From Leptasterias polaris (Eukaryota; Echinodermata; Asteroidea; Forcipulatida; Asteriidae), in assembly GCA_037783415.1 (NCBI GenBank), contig JAZGTN010000026.1, positions 3,679,001 to 3,743,000 of the forward strand: a stretch of DNA of 64,000 nucleotides, read 5' to 3'. Positions within the stretch are counted from its first letter, which is position 1, and every line of letters begins with the position of its first letter. This document shows, one piece after another, positions 62,903 through 64,000 of this stretch. The notes beneath the pieces are model-generated. The model had not been told where the DNA came from. It ran no database searches and was given only the letters and a program-made list of their open reading frames with translations. The position numbers and the translations under genes were made by a program.

Positions 62903-64000
62903 GTGATAATAGATCTCCATTTTTGGTCCTTATGGGATATGTGAGAGCTGAGGTTCCAATGACTAGGCTACTATGACCAAAAGCTTATGGGCCTTCATGA
63001 CTATGATTATGCTGCTATGATTTAATTGTTCCAATCAAACTAACTGAATATTTGGCTTGGTTTGGCCTGGTTTCAAGATAGCAGATCTTTTAGAGTAAAA
63101 TAAATTTTATTCATAAATGAAGAAATTTTTGAGAGTAAGTTCATATTCATCATTGAAAATACAATGAAATGTATTTTTAGAACATTAATTTTCAAAAGAA
63201 GGGCATCGTCACACTTTGTGAATTTTACATCATCAGAAACTTGTTTCTAGTCATCAGGGTCGCCAAAACGAGCTCCAGAATACAGAAGTTTTAGCTTGAT
63301 GTTATTTTGAGATTAATCAATGTTGACTAATGTACAGCCTTAGGACTGCAAGGAATAAACCCTTACAGAATGCTGGAGGGAAACATCCCTAGAATGTGAA
63401 ATGCTTTTTCATTTGCTTTATGAGGGCATAAAACATTTTCACAGCTCACAATTATACTGTAGGTTTTGTTGTAAACTTTGTTTCCCTCGGAGTAGTGTAG
63501 CATATAATGATGCCTGTTTGTAAAGTTTATCACCATAGGCAACCTACCACAGACCAGAGCTGTGTATAAGGAGAGTTAAATGAGTGAGACTCTAATGTTG
63601 TACTTCCCATGGCACTGGACCATGAGGAGATCAGTTTCCCTTGTCACCACTCTCTTCTTCATGACTCTGGTGTTAACATGCTTAAGCCCCTCTCACACTA
63701 GACAAATTTCCCAGACAATTTTGATTGACCTTTTTATTGCTAACCCTGGCAAACTCCTGAGAAAAGCCATTTTAAAGGAAATGACTACCCTGACTTGGGA
63801 GAAGGGTTTAGCCAGATAATCCCAGAGTTAGCATACTGAGTGTTCATTCTTTCTAGGAAAAAAGCATCAAGTTTAAAATGAACATGAGTTGGCGGGGGGG
63901 GGGGGGGGGGGGGGTTTAAAACTCCAGAGGAATTTCTTAGAGTTATATTTCCTTGGAATTTTGTCTAATGTGAACAGGGTTTTAGTGTTGTGTAGGGAGG
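62903..64000 (+). other. Myosin intron continuing to the window edge, with a MITE-like end pair
   Basis: No further myosin exon was found. At about 63690-63980 the ends CCTCTCACACTAGACAAATT and the reverse complement of AATTTTGTCTAATGTGAACA face each other, suggesting another inverted-repeat element of about 290 bp. It contains a poly-G tract (63894-63914). The open frame at 63580-63819 overlaps this repeat and is not supported as a gene. Confidence 0.5.

Overview
This 64 kb window is nuclear DNA from an animal. Coding sequence is split by spliceosomal introns with GT..AG borders, and the genes are animal families (LITAF-domain protein, TMEM101, acyl-CoA delta-9 desaturase, RING/B-box proteins, galectin, class XV-like unconventional myosin). 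The AT-rich spacers full of small inverted-repeat elements, LINE fragments, tRNA-like SINE pieces and minisatellites suggest a marine invertebrate deuterostome, most likely an echinoderm. That taxonomic call is an inference; no marker gene is present. I see no operons, CRISPR arrays, rRNA genes or intact tRNA genes.

Layout. About 0-4 kb is repeat-rich spacer. 4.0-6.7 kb (+) holds the last two coding exons of a LITAF-domain protein, whose intron contains a 37-bp minisatellite of about 36 copies. 8.8-11.4 kb (-) is a complete three-exon TMEM101. 12.3-13.7 kb is an old hAT-like element with a LINE fragment inserted in it. 14.6-16.4 kb (-) is a complete four-coding-exon stearoyl-CoA desaturase with all three histidine boxes. 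16.6-18.3 kb (-) is a decayed Ty3/gypsy pol fragment. 18.6-21.1 kb holds a RecQ-like helicase fragment, a degenerate satellite and an inverted copy of the fragment's leader. 23.7-28.7 kb (+) is a five-exon gene joining a RING finger, a Gln-rich coil, a B-box and a complete C-terminal galectin domain. 31.9-33.1 kb (+) is a RING paralogue with a Gln-rich repetitive tail but no visible B-box or galectin. 34.0-36.2 kb is a nested palindromic repeat structure. 41.6 kb to beyond the right edge (+) is a class XV-like myosin, 17 coding exons of which fall in the window and cover most of the motor domain.

The main result is the RING/B-box/galectin gene. All four introns keep the frame, so one 563-residue protein is predicted that would couple glycan recognition to a ubiquitin-ligase-type N-terminus. 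In vertebrates these functions sit on separate proteins (for example TRIM16 acting with galectin-3 at damaged endomembranes). A fused sensor-effector of this kind is not among the TRIM classes I know. The linked RING paralogue suggests a small local family. Exon coordinates were derived by reading splice sites and frames by eye, without transcript data.
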